DNA of 13,059 nt from DASVLX01 sp036384655 (GTDB lineage: Bacteria > Actinomycetota > Actinomycetes > Mycobacteriales > Pseudonocardiaceae): assembly GCA_036384655.1 (NCBI GenBank), contig DASVLX010000198.1, forward strand, positions 1-13,059. Reading direction: 5' to 3'. A program made the translations under genes and the position numbers. The notes under the pieces are model-generated. The model had not been told where the DNA came from and searched no databases. It saw only the letters and a list, made by a program, of their open reading frames with translations. Shown here piece by piece: positions 1 to 5,347 of the stretch (its first letter is position 1; every line of letters begins with the position of its first letter).

Positions 1-1
1 G

Positions 2-760
2 GACCAGGCGGAACGCCCGGTGGATCAGTTGCCCGGCGTGGCGCTGGTCGGCGGCGGTCCGGGCGACCCCGAGCTGATCACCGTGCGGGGTCGGCGGCTG
101 CTGGCGCGCGCCGACGTCGTGGTGGTCGACCGGCTGGCGCCCCGCGACCTGCTCGCCGAGCTGCCGCCGCAGGTGGAGATCGTGGACGCGGCCAAGATCC
201 CGTACGGCCGGGCGGCCAACCAGGCCGTGATCAACCAGACGTTGATCGAGAAGGCACTCGCCGGCAAGTTCGTGGTCCGGCTGAAGGGCGGGGACCCGTA
301 CGTTTTCGGGCGCGGCTTCGAGGAACTGCTCGCCTGCGCCGAGGCTGGCGTGCCGGTGACCGTGGTACCGGGCGTGACCAGCGCGTTCGGGGTGCCAGCG
401 CTGGCCGGCGTGCCCGTCACACACCGCGGGGTCGCGCATGAGGTGGTGGTTGTCTCGGGGCATGTCGCGCCGGATGATCCTCGATCGCTGGTCGACTGGC
501 CGGCGCTGGCCAGGCTGCGCGGCACGATAGTGCTGCTGATGGCCGTGGAAAGGGCGGGTGCCTTCGCCGATGCCCTGCTGGCCGGCGGCCGTCCCGCCGA
601 CACCCCGGTCGTCGTGGTCGCCGACGGCACCCTGCGCGGCCAGCGTGTCGTGCGCTCCACATTGGACAAGATCGCCGACGCCGTGGTCGACCAGGCCATC
701 CGCCCGCCCGCGATCATCGTGATCGGCCCCGTCGCGGCATTGGGCGACCACGTGCGCTGA
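2..760 (+). CDS. cobA: Uroporphyrinogen-III C-methyltransferase (SUMT), 5' partial
   Basis: S-adenosylmethionine-dependent enzyme that methylates uroporphyrinogen III at C-2 and C-7 to give precorrin-2, the branch point to siroheme and cobalamin; cytoplasmic. Seen: the N-terminal glycine-rich loop GGGPGDPELIT, the VVRLKGGDPYVFGRG motif, VPGVTSAFGVPALAGVPVTHRG-type core residues and the VVVSGH strand, in family order. The frame is open from the first bases of the window (D-Q-A-E-R-P precede the GTG at 20), and no ribosome binding site is visible before that GTG. Known: actinobacterial versions are often about 400 residues, with an N-terminal siroheme-synthase-like dehydrogenase/ferrochelatase domain. 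I therefore infer that the start and that domain lie upstream, outside the window. If GTG 20 were the true start, the protein would be a stand-alone 246-residue SUMT. Ends in TGA at 758-760 with no clear terminator. Confidence 0.93.
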   Translation, partial: DQAERPVDQLPGVALVGGGPGDPELITVRGRRLLARADVVVVDRLAPRDLLAELPPQVEIVDAAKIPYGRAANQAVINQTLIEKALAGKFVVRLKGGDPYVFGRGFEELLACAEAGVPVTVVPGVTSAFGVPALAGVPVTHRGVAHEVVVVSGHVAPDDPRSLVDWPALARLRGTIVLLMAVERAGAFADALLAGGRPADTPVVVVADGTLRGQRVVRSTLDKIADAVVDQAIRPPAIIVIGPVAALGDHVR

Positions 761-765
761 GACCA

Positions 766-799
766 AACGGCCGATTGTGGGTGCGAAGAATCCCTGGTA
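766..799 (+). repeat. 34-bp imperfect direct repeat, copy 1
   Basis: Begins with AACGGCCGATTGTGGG (766-781), identical over 16 bp to 1671-1686. A second block, TCC(C/T)TGGTA at 791-799, lies at exactly the same offset as 1696-1704 in copy 2. The bases between are mostly different. Copies are 905 bp apart in the same orientation, either side of the membrane protein gene. The conserved blocks and fixed spacing suggest a regulatory element rather than a random duplication. Confidence 0.75.
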
Positions 800-803
800 G
801 GAA
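775..803 (+). promoter_or_regulatory. Candidate promoter for the membrane protein gene
   Basis: TTGTGG at 775-780 as the -35, a 17-bp spacer, then TAGGAA at 798-803 as the -10. It lies inside repeat copy 1, five bases after the end of cobA. Transcription would start near 810, leaving a leader of about 50 nt before ATG 863. Both hexamers are imperfect; the repeated architecture in copy 2 is the main support. Confidence 0.35.
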
Positions 804-862
804 CTCCGCAGGGGAAGATCACGGGCATACGTCGCGGCATGGGCTGGAGGGGAGTCGGAACC

Positions 863-1603
863 ATGGATGGTGGCGACTGCGGCCAGGGATTATCCGGCCA
901 TCGAGCTCGTCGTCGCCCAGGCGGACGTCGAGACGCGCGGTCTGTTCGCTCGGGGATCGTCGCACTGCTCGTTGCGGTGATGTTGGCCGTACTGACGGCC
1001 TGTGAGCTGTTCCTCATTGTTTACGCACTGTCGCCAGACGACGTCGGTGCGGGTTCTGAGAGTGAAGCGTGGCTGAGCGGACTCGTTCTTACGGGAGCGC
1101 TGTGGTGGATAGCTATCAGAATCTATCGCGGGAACAAGGCGCTGCCTCGCACCGAGACATTGGTCCTCGTTCTTGTGTGCGGTGTTTCGATGGCTTTCCT
1201 GACCGATGGGCTGATCCATTTGTATGGCCCAACGCTGTCGGAAAGTGAAGTAGCCACGATCAGTATCAGGGGATACTCCGTGCTCGATACGAAGACCGAG
1301 GTACACGATGGCGAGCCCGAGACAACGCGCTACTATCTTGGCCGCCCTGTGTTGGGTCCGTTGAGCGCCGTCATAAGCGGACAGGGCCTGACAATAGAAT
1401 CGACCCCCAGTAGTTGGGGAGGCGGAGACTTCGATGTTGTCGGTCGAGGTAGGACTTCGAACGGTTGCGCGGCGGACTTCCTCAGACTGAGAGATGACAC
1501 TGATCCTGCTCACGACATGAACATCACTGGCGATCAAAGGAGAGTGGTTATGAGCGGCCAGCTCGACGTCCTGGGAGTTGACGTACTGTGTGGAAGAGGC
1601 TGA
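863..1603 (+). CDS. Unrecognised three-helix membrane protein with exported C-terminal domain
   Basis: Not recognised as any family. I chose ATG 863 because GGAGGGGA (847-854) sits about 8 nt upstream; an in-frame ATG at 839 lacks a comparable site. The 246-residue product has a short arginine-rich N-terminus (RARRRPGGRRDAR) and then three hydrophobic segments at about residues 23-47, 64-85 and 96-118. The remaining ~125 residues are soluble and charged, with two cysteines (in NGCAADF and VLCGRG) that could pair if exported. Positive-inside reasoning would put the soluble domain outside, but topology is inferred. Base composition is clearly lower in GC than the neighbours, and rare actinobacterial codons (AGA, AGG, ATA) are used, suggesting horizontal acquisition or weak codon selection. 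It stands alone, downstream of cobA and preceded by the promoter-like repeat. Confidence 0.7.
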   Translation: MDGGDCGQGLSGHRARRRPGGRRDARSVRSGIVALLVAVMLAVLTACELFLIVYALSPDDVGAGSESEAWLSGLVLTGALWWIAIRIYRGNKALPRTETLVLVLVCGVSMAFLTDGLIHLYGPTLSESEVATISIRGYSVLDTKTEVHDGEPETTRYYLGRPVLGPLSAVISGQGLTIESTPSSWGGGDFDVVGRGRTSNGCAADFLRLRDDTDPAHDMNITGDQRRVVMSGQLDVLGVDVLCGRG

Positions 1604-1670
1604 GCCTATTCAGGCCGAGGTGACCGGTCCGAACCCGGGTCATGTGAGGCATAGCACGTCACCGCCGTCG

Positions 1671-1704
1671 AACGGCCGATTGTGGGGATCTGGCGTCCTT
1701 GGTA
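1671..1704 (+). repeat. 34-bp imperfect direct repeat, copy 2
   Basis: Second copy of the element at 766-799: the first 16 bases are identical, and TCCTTGGTA at 1696-1704 falls at the same offset. No third copy on either strand was seen in this window. Confidence 0.75.
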
Positions 1705-1708
1705 ACAC
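1680..1708 (+). promoter_or_regulatory. Candidate promoter in repeat copy 2
   Basis: TTGTGG (1680-1685), 17-bp spacer, TAACAC (1703-1708). The same hexamer spacing as in copy 1 supports a shared promoter/operator. A GTG codon at 1717 lies where a leaderless transcript would begin, but the frame it opens does not look like a complete gene. Confidence 0.3.
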
Positions 1709-1936
1709 ATCATGTTGTGAACAGGGATACCTACGAGGAAGTGCCATTCGACGAGACCGCCCTTCCCTTTCGTGCTCGGCGGAAACTGCAACAGGTACTC
1801 CGTGAGGAGACGACCGGGCTACTTGCCTACTGTCAGCTGTCGTACCGCGTGGTCGCGAAATCCCTTCAAGAAGAATCTTCGACCCAACCGCTGGCACATT
1901 GGCATGGTCCGACCTGCGCCGACTCCGGCCGCCTGA

Positions 1937-2152
1937 TCACTCCTGTTCGGTCTCCTTGTGCTGCTTGGGGGGCCGGCCGCGTGGGGGGATGCGGCCGGCG
2001 TTGCGGGGCATCCGGCCGGCCTCGATCAGCGCCCGGCGCAACAGGTACTCGATCTGCGCGTTGGTGCTGCGTAGCTCGTCGGCGGCCCATCTGCTCAGTG
2101 CGTCGTGCACGGCCGGGTCGAGGCGGAGCAGGACACTCTTGCGCTCGGCCAC
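1937..2152 (-). CDS. Ribbon-helix-helix (Arc/CopG-like) DNA-binding protein
   Basis: 71-residue likely DNA-binding regulator. Residues 6-12 (SVLLRLD) form the predicted DNA-contacting beta strand, 13-26 (PAVHDALSRWAADE) helix A and 29-42 (STNAQIEYLLRRAL) helix B; this is the ribbon-helix-helix pattern, in which dimers insert a two-stranded sheet into the major groove. The basic, proline-rich tail holds PRGRPPK (57-63), close to an AT-hook core (RGRP flanked by basic residues), then an acidic/Gln end. It starts at GTG 2152 behind GAGGAG, which overlaps the TAG stop of the SPFH gene; nine bases separate the genes, so they form one operon and may be translationally coupled. From memory, this protein type commonly accompanies SPFH genes in actinobacteria. 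Autoregulation via the upstream palindrome is inferred. Antitoxin function is an alternative, but no toxin gene is adjacent. Confidence 0.88.
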   Translation of the reverse strand: MAERKSVLLRLDPAVHDALSRWAADELRSTNAQIEYLLRRALIEAGRMPRNAGRIPPRGRPPKQHKETEQE

Positions 2153-2161
2153 GGGACTCCT

Positions 2162-3070
2162 CTACTGGTACAGCGAGCCGGTGTTGACCACAGGCTGGAT
2201 GTCCCGATCGCCACAGAGTACGACCAGCAGATTGGACACCATGGTCGCCCGCCGCTCGTCATCCAGGGCTACCACATTCTCTTCGTCCAACCGGGACAGT
2301 GCGAGCTGCACCATGCTCACGGCGCCCTCGACGATGGTCTGTCGCGCGGCGACAACGGCGTTGGCCTGCTGGCGGCGCAGCATCGCGGACGCGATCTCCG
2401 GCGAGTAGGCGAGCCGGGTCAGCCGAGACTCGATGATCCCCACGCCGGCCGGCTCGACGCGGTGCGCGATCTCCTCCGACAGCTTGGCGGTGATCTCCTC
2501 GGCGTTGTCCCGCAGCGACAACCGGTTCGAGTCGCCCGCGTCGTAGGGGTAGCTGGTGGCGATGTGCCGGACGGCGGTTTCCGCCTGGGTCTGGACGAAC
2601 TGCACCACATCGTCCACTTCGTACAGTGCGCGGGCGGTGTCGCGGATCTGCCACACGACGACGGCGGCGATGTCGATCGGGTTGCCGTCCGCGTCGTTCA
2701 CCTTGGTGGTGCCGGTCTCGTGGTTGCGGATCCGGGTGGAGACCGAGCGGCGGCGGGCGAAGGGGTTGAACCAGCGCAGGCCGGTGGTCCGTCCGGTGCC
2801 GAGGTATCGGCCGAAGAGTTGCACGACCCGGGCCTGACCGGGCGCGACCGGGGTCAGGCCGGTGCCGAGGAGGACCGCGATCACCAGCAGCGGCACGCCG
2901 GCGGCCGGGATGTTCCAGATCGCCAGCAGCAGCCCGATCACGAAGATCACGATGACCACGGTGAGCATCAGCGCGCCGGACACGCCGTTGGACGCGCGCT
3001 CATGGATTGTTGGGGCGGGCATCTCGACCGGACCGCCGGCCGAGCCGGTGGTGATGTGCGGCGAAGTCAT
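2162..3070 (-). CDS. SPFH/band-7 (prohibitin/flotillin-like) membrane protein
   Basis: 302 residues. The N-terminal ~30 residues are cytoplasmic-looking; hydrophobic segments at about 33-52 and 56-75 form a hairpin or two spans, and the SPFH domain follows from about residue 76 to 265. Typical motifs are PGQARVVQLFGRYLGTGRT (77-95), GLRWFNPF (97-104), the R.RN.ET..TKVND..GNPI stretch (113-132) and the YPYD turn (174-177). SPFH proteins oligomerise at the membrane and organise microdomains or control membrane proteases; no protease (HflK/NfeD type) is adjacent, so the partner is unknown. ATG 3070 is preceded by GAAGGGA. It heads a two-gene operon with the ribbon-helix-helix gene and diverges from the ABC exporter. 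The ATG overlaps the TGA of a tiny upstream frame (3153-3067) as ATGA, which might couple their translation. Confidence 0.92.
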   Translation of the reverse strand: MTSPHITTGSAGGPVEMPAPTIHERASNGVSGALMLTVVIVIFVIGLLLAIWNIPAAGVPLLVIAVLLGTGLTPVAPGQARVVQLFGRYLGTGRTTGLRWFNPFARRRSVSTRIRNHETGTTKVNDADGNPIDIAAVVVWQIRDTARALYEVDDVVQFVQTQAETAVRHIATSYPYDAGDSNRLSLRDNAEEITAKLSEEIAHRVEPAGVGIIESRLTRLAYSPEIASAMLRRQQANAVVAARQTIVEGAVSMVQLALSRLDEENVVALDDERRATMVSNLLVVLCGDRDIQPVVNTGSLYQ

Positions 3071-3153
3071 CGCGCTTTCCCTTCTGGACGGGCAGGCTGT
3101 GTGCCGGTTGGTGTGACGCCGGTTGCTGTGACGAGGGTCCTGGCGTCCGCCAT
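3067..3153 (-). CDS. Possible 28-residue leader ORF upstream of the SPFH gene
   Basis: ATG at 3153 lies seven bases after the candidate -10 TACACT (3165-3160), so a leaderless transcript would start on or next to it. The frame encodes 28 residues rich in Thr, Ala and Pro, and its TGA overlaps the SPFH ATG as ATGA (3070-3067). Codon third positions are only moderately GC-rich and no family is recognisable. It may be chance or a coupling device. Confidence 0.2.
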   Translation of the reverse strand: MADARTLVTATGVTPTGTQPARPEGKAR

Positions 3154-3159
3154 AGCATC

Positions 3160-3188
3160 AGTGTAGCTTAGTGATATCACTTTTTCGA
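3160..3188 (-). promoter_or_regulatory. Candidate promoter of the SPFH operon
   Basis: Read on the minus strand: TCGAAA (3188-3183; four of six matches to TTGACA), a 17-bp spacer, then TACACT (3165-3160) as the -10. The spacer contains the complete palindrome AGTGATATCACT. A repressor bound there would block RNA polymerase directly. Confidence 0.4.
3170..3181. promoter_or_regulatory. Perfect 12-bp palindrome, probable operator between divergent operons
   Basis: AGTGATATCACT reads the same on both strands. It lies about 100 bp before the SPFH start and about 30 bp before the ABC ATPase start, within the candidate SPFH promoter. On the plus strand a weak promoter (GTGACG 3128-3133, TAGCAT 3153-3158, 19-bp spacer) would place it just downstream of the start point. 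Dimeric repressors use sites of this form. The ribbon-helix-helix protein encoded in the SPFH operon is the nearest candidate binder (inference). Confidence 0.5.
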
Positions 3189-3212
3189 GCAAGGCGTGGA
3201 AGGACGGGAACC

Positions 3213-4142
3213 GTGCCTGGCGGGCAACTGGAGTTTGACGCGCTCTGCAAGACATACGGTGCTGTGGTCGCCCTGCGCGACATGACCTTCGAGGTGCGGG
3301 CCGGCGAGCTGTTCGGGTTCGTCGGCAGCAACGGAGCCGGCAAGACCACCGCGATGCGGATCGCGATGGGCGTGCTGGAGGCCGACTCCGGCGAGGTCCG
3401 CTGGGGTGGCGAACAGATCACTCTCGACATGCGGCGGCAGATGGGCTACATGCCCGAGGAACGCGGCCTCTACCCGCGCATGAAGATCGCCGCCCAACTG
3501 ATCTACCTGGCCAGGCTGCACGGCCTGGACTCCGACACGGCGCGCCGGTCGACCGAGGCGCTGCTGCGCAAGCTGGGCCTGTCGGAGCGGCGCGACACCA
3601 CGGTGCAGGCGCTGAGCCTGGGCAACCAGCAGCGGGTCCAGCTCGCCGCCGCCATGGTCCACGATCCCGGCGTACTGATCCTGGACGAGCCGTTCTCCGG
3701 CCTGGACCCGGTGGCCGTCGACGTGATGAGCGATGTGCTGCGCGAGAAGTGCGACCGGGGCGTCCCGGTGATCTTCTCCAGCCATCAGCTCGATCTGGTC
3801 GAGCGGCTGTGCGACCGGGTCGGCATCGTCAAGAACGGCTCGCTGGTCGCCTGCGGCTCGATCGACGAGCTACGCGCGGGCGCGCCCGAACGGCTGCTGG
3901 TGGACGCGCCGGCCGCGCCGCCCGGCTGGGCCGATCCGCTGCCCGGCGTCGAGGTGCTGCGCCGGGACGGTGGTCGAACCCTCGTCGAACTCGGCCCGGG
4001 CGCCGACGATCAGCAGGTGCTGCGGGCCGCACTGGCCACCGGTCCGGTCCGCGAGTTCGCCCGCAGCCGACCCAGCCTGACCGAGCTGTTCCGTCATGTC
4101 GTCACCGACACCACCGAGACCACCAGGGAGAGGGCGGCATGA
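3213..4142 (+). CDS. ABC exporter ATP-binding protein (NatA-like, DUF4162 type)
   Basis: Cytoplasmic ATPase subunit that powers the adjacent membrane protein. I chose GTG 3213 because GGAAGGACGG lies just upstream; the frame is open back to a GTG at 3171, but that falls inside the operator palindrome. The product has 309 residues: Walker A GSNGAGKT (38-45), a Q-loop region near 76-84, the signature LSLGNQQR (134-141), Walker B VLILDEP (154-160), D-loop SGLDP, and an H-loop histidine in SSHQLDLVE. The LSLGNQQR form replaces canonical LSGGQ and is usual in this subfamily. The C-terminal ~90 residues correspond to the DUF4162 accessory region. The stop overlaps the permease start (ATGA, 4139-4142), so the two are translated as a pair. 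The substrate cannot be told from sequence; relatives export sodium, drugs or peptides. Confidence 0.93.
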   Translation: MPGGQLEFDALCKTYGAVVALRDMTFEVRAGELFGFVGSNGAGKTTAMRIAMGVLEADSGEVRWGGEQITLDMRRQMGYMPEERGLYPRMKIAAQLIYLARLHGLDSDTARRSTEALLRKLGLSERRDTTVQALSLGNQQRVQLAAAMVHDPGVLILDEPFSGLDPVAVDVMSDVLREKCDRGVPVIFSSHQLDLVERLCDRVGIVKNGSLVACGSIDELRAGAPERLLVDAPAAPPGWADPLPGVEVLRRDGGRTLVELGPGADDQQVLRAALATGPVREFARSRPSLTELFRHVVTDTTETTRERAA

Positions 4143-5347
4143 ACCACATCATGGAGCGCCGCACATGGGGCGCCATCGGCCTGGTGGCCGGGCGCGAACT
4201 GTCGGTCCGGCTGCGGTCCAAGGCGATCATCATCGGCACGGTGCTGATGGTGGTTGTGATCATCGCGCTTCCCCTGGTCATCAAGCTGATCGGCAACAGC
4301 GTCGGCGACCAGACCATCGGGGTCACCGGCAACACGGTCGGCCTGACCGCCGCGGTCGAGGCCAGCGGCAACGCCGTCGGCCAGGACATCACCGTGGTCA
4401 CCGAACCGGACCAGGCGAGCGGGGAACAGCAGGTCTCCGCCGGCAAGCTGGACGGGTTGCTGATCGCCAACCCGAAGGGCGAACTGACCCTGGTGGTCAA
4501 GAAGAGCGCCAACTCGAACCTGACGAACGCGCTCAACGTCCTGGCCCAGCAGGCGACGTTCAGCCAGCAGATCACCGCGCTCGGCGGTGACCCGGCGCAG
4601 GTGCGCGCGGCGCTGAACAACGCCCACGTCGCCGTCCAGCCGCTGGAGAAGCCGTACAGCTACCAGGTCCAACAGTTGATCCTGGGCATCGTGGCCGGGG
4701 TGTTGATCTATACGGCGCTGATGATCAGTGGCCAGCTCGTTGCCCAGGGGGTGGTGGAGGAGAAGAGCAGCCGGGTGGTCGAACTCCTCCTGTCCACCGT
4801 CCGCCCCTGGGAACTGATGCTGGGCAAGGTGCTGGGCATCGGCACCATCGGATTGGCGCAGGTGGTGCTCGTGGGCGTCGCAGGTGTGACCACCGGCCTG
4901 CTCACCCACACCCTGACCATCTCGCTGTCCGCCGCTGCGGGCACCCTCATTTGGCTGATCGTCTGGTTCCTGCTCGGCTATCTGATGTTCGCCATCGTGT
5001 TCGCCGGGCTCGGCGCGCTGGTGTCCCGCCAGGAGGAGGTCGCCAGCGCGATCATGCCGGCCCTGATGTTCCTCATCGTCGGTTACATCGTCGGCGTGTC
5101 GGTGCTGCCGTCCGATCCGTCCAGCCGGTTTGTCGAGATCCTGTCGATCATCCCGCTGTTCGCACCGACGGTGATGCCGATGCGCCTGTCCATGGGTGGC
5201 GTACCCGGCTGGGAGGCGTATCTGTCGGCGGTGCTGGTGGCGGCGCTGATCCCGGTGTTGCTCTGGCTGGCGGGCCGGATCTACCGGAACGCGGTCTTGC
5301 GTTCCGGTGCCCGGGTCCGGCTGGCGGAGGCGTTGCGGCCGGCCTGA
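4139..5347 (+). CDS. ABC-2 type exporter permease (NatB-like)
   Basis: 402-residue membrane subunit of the exporter. ATG 4139 follows GGGAGAGG and overlaps the ATPase stop. Predicted layout: one helix at about 29-50, a ~125-residue extracytoplasmic loop (52-176) rich in Asn, Gln, Val and Ala, then five helices at roughly 177-202, 230-254, 265-290, 303-323 and 361-380. The cytoplasmic EEKSSRVVELLLSTVRPWE stretch (207-225), followed by LMLGK, is the conserved ABC-2 coupling motif that contacts the ATPase. This matches the one-plus-five arrangement of NatB-like permeases. The last 67 bp (5281-5347) overlap the end of the convergent helicase gene and contain a perfect hairpin. No regulator gene is fused or adjacent apart from the divergent SPFH operon. 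Substrate unknown. Confidence 0.92.
   Translation: MNHIMERRTWGAIGLVAGRELSVRLRSKAIIIGTVLMVVVIIALPLVIKLIGNSVGDQTIGVTGNTVGLTAAVEASGNAVGQDITVVTEPDQASGEQQVSAGKLDGLLIANPKGELTLVVKKSANSNLTNALNVLAQQATFSQQITALGGDPAQVRAALNNAHVAVQPLEKPYSYQVQQLILGIVAGVLIYTALMISGQLVAQGVVEEKSSRVVELLLSTVRPWELMLGKVLGIGTIGLAQVVLVGVAGVTTGLLTHTLTISLSAAAGTLIWLIVWFLLGYLMFAIVFAGLGALVSRQEEVASAIMPALMFLIVGYIVGVSVLPSDPSSRFVEILSIIPLFAPTVMPMRLSMGGVPGWEAYLSAVLVAALIPVLLWLAGRIYRNAVLRSGARVRLAEALRPA

Larger units (their letters stand above)
1604..1936. other. 333-base stretch with no convincing complete gene; possible gene remnant
   Basis: Holds a weak bulged inverted repeat (GACCGG 1622-1627 / CCGGGTC 1635-1641) that might end the preceding transcript, then repeat copy 2 with its promoter-like hexamers. 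A plus-strand frame opens at GTG 1717, nine bases after the candidate -10, so it could be a leaderless start. Its first ~65 residues look protein-like (charged and amphipathic, e.g. RARRKLQQVLREETTGLLAY). From 1937 onward the same frame is only the antisense of the ribbon-helix-helix gene and turns into an arginine/glycine/cysteine-rich shadow ending at 2187. I read this as a possible truncated 5' end of a lost gene. GC is low, as in the upstream gene. No RNA gene was recognised. Confidence 0.4.

Noticed and set aside
25..1017. 330-codon open frame on the minus strand over cobA
   Set aside because: Antisense shadow of a high-GC gene: Ser/Thr/Pro/Arg-rich product with no domain. The plus-strand SUMT motifs are unmistakable.
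1937..2152. Ribbon-helix-helix gene as the antitoxin of a toxin-antitoxin pair
   Set aside because: The co-operonic partner is an SPFH membrane protein and no toxin-sized gene is adjacent.
2105..3166. 353-codon plus-strand frame over the SPFH gene
   Set aside because: Gly/Asp/His/Arg-rich translation typical of the complement of GC-rich coding DNA; the minus-strand SPFH protein has conserved motifs.
3171..3212. Upstream extension of the ABC ATPase to GTG 3171
   Set aside because: That GTG lies in the operator palindrome with no ribosome binding site; GTG 3213 has one and gives the normal family N-terminus.
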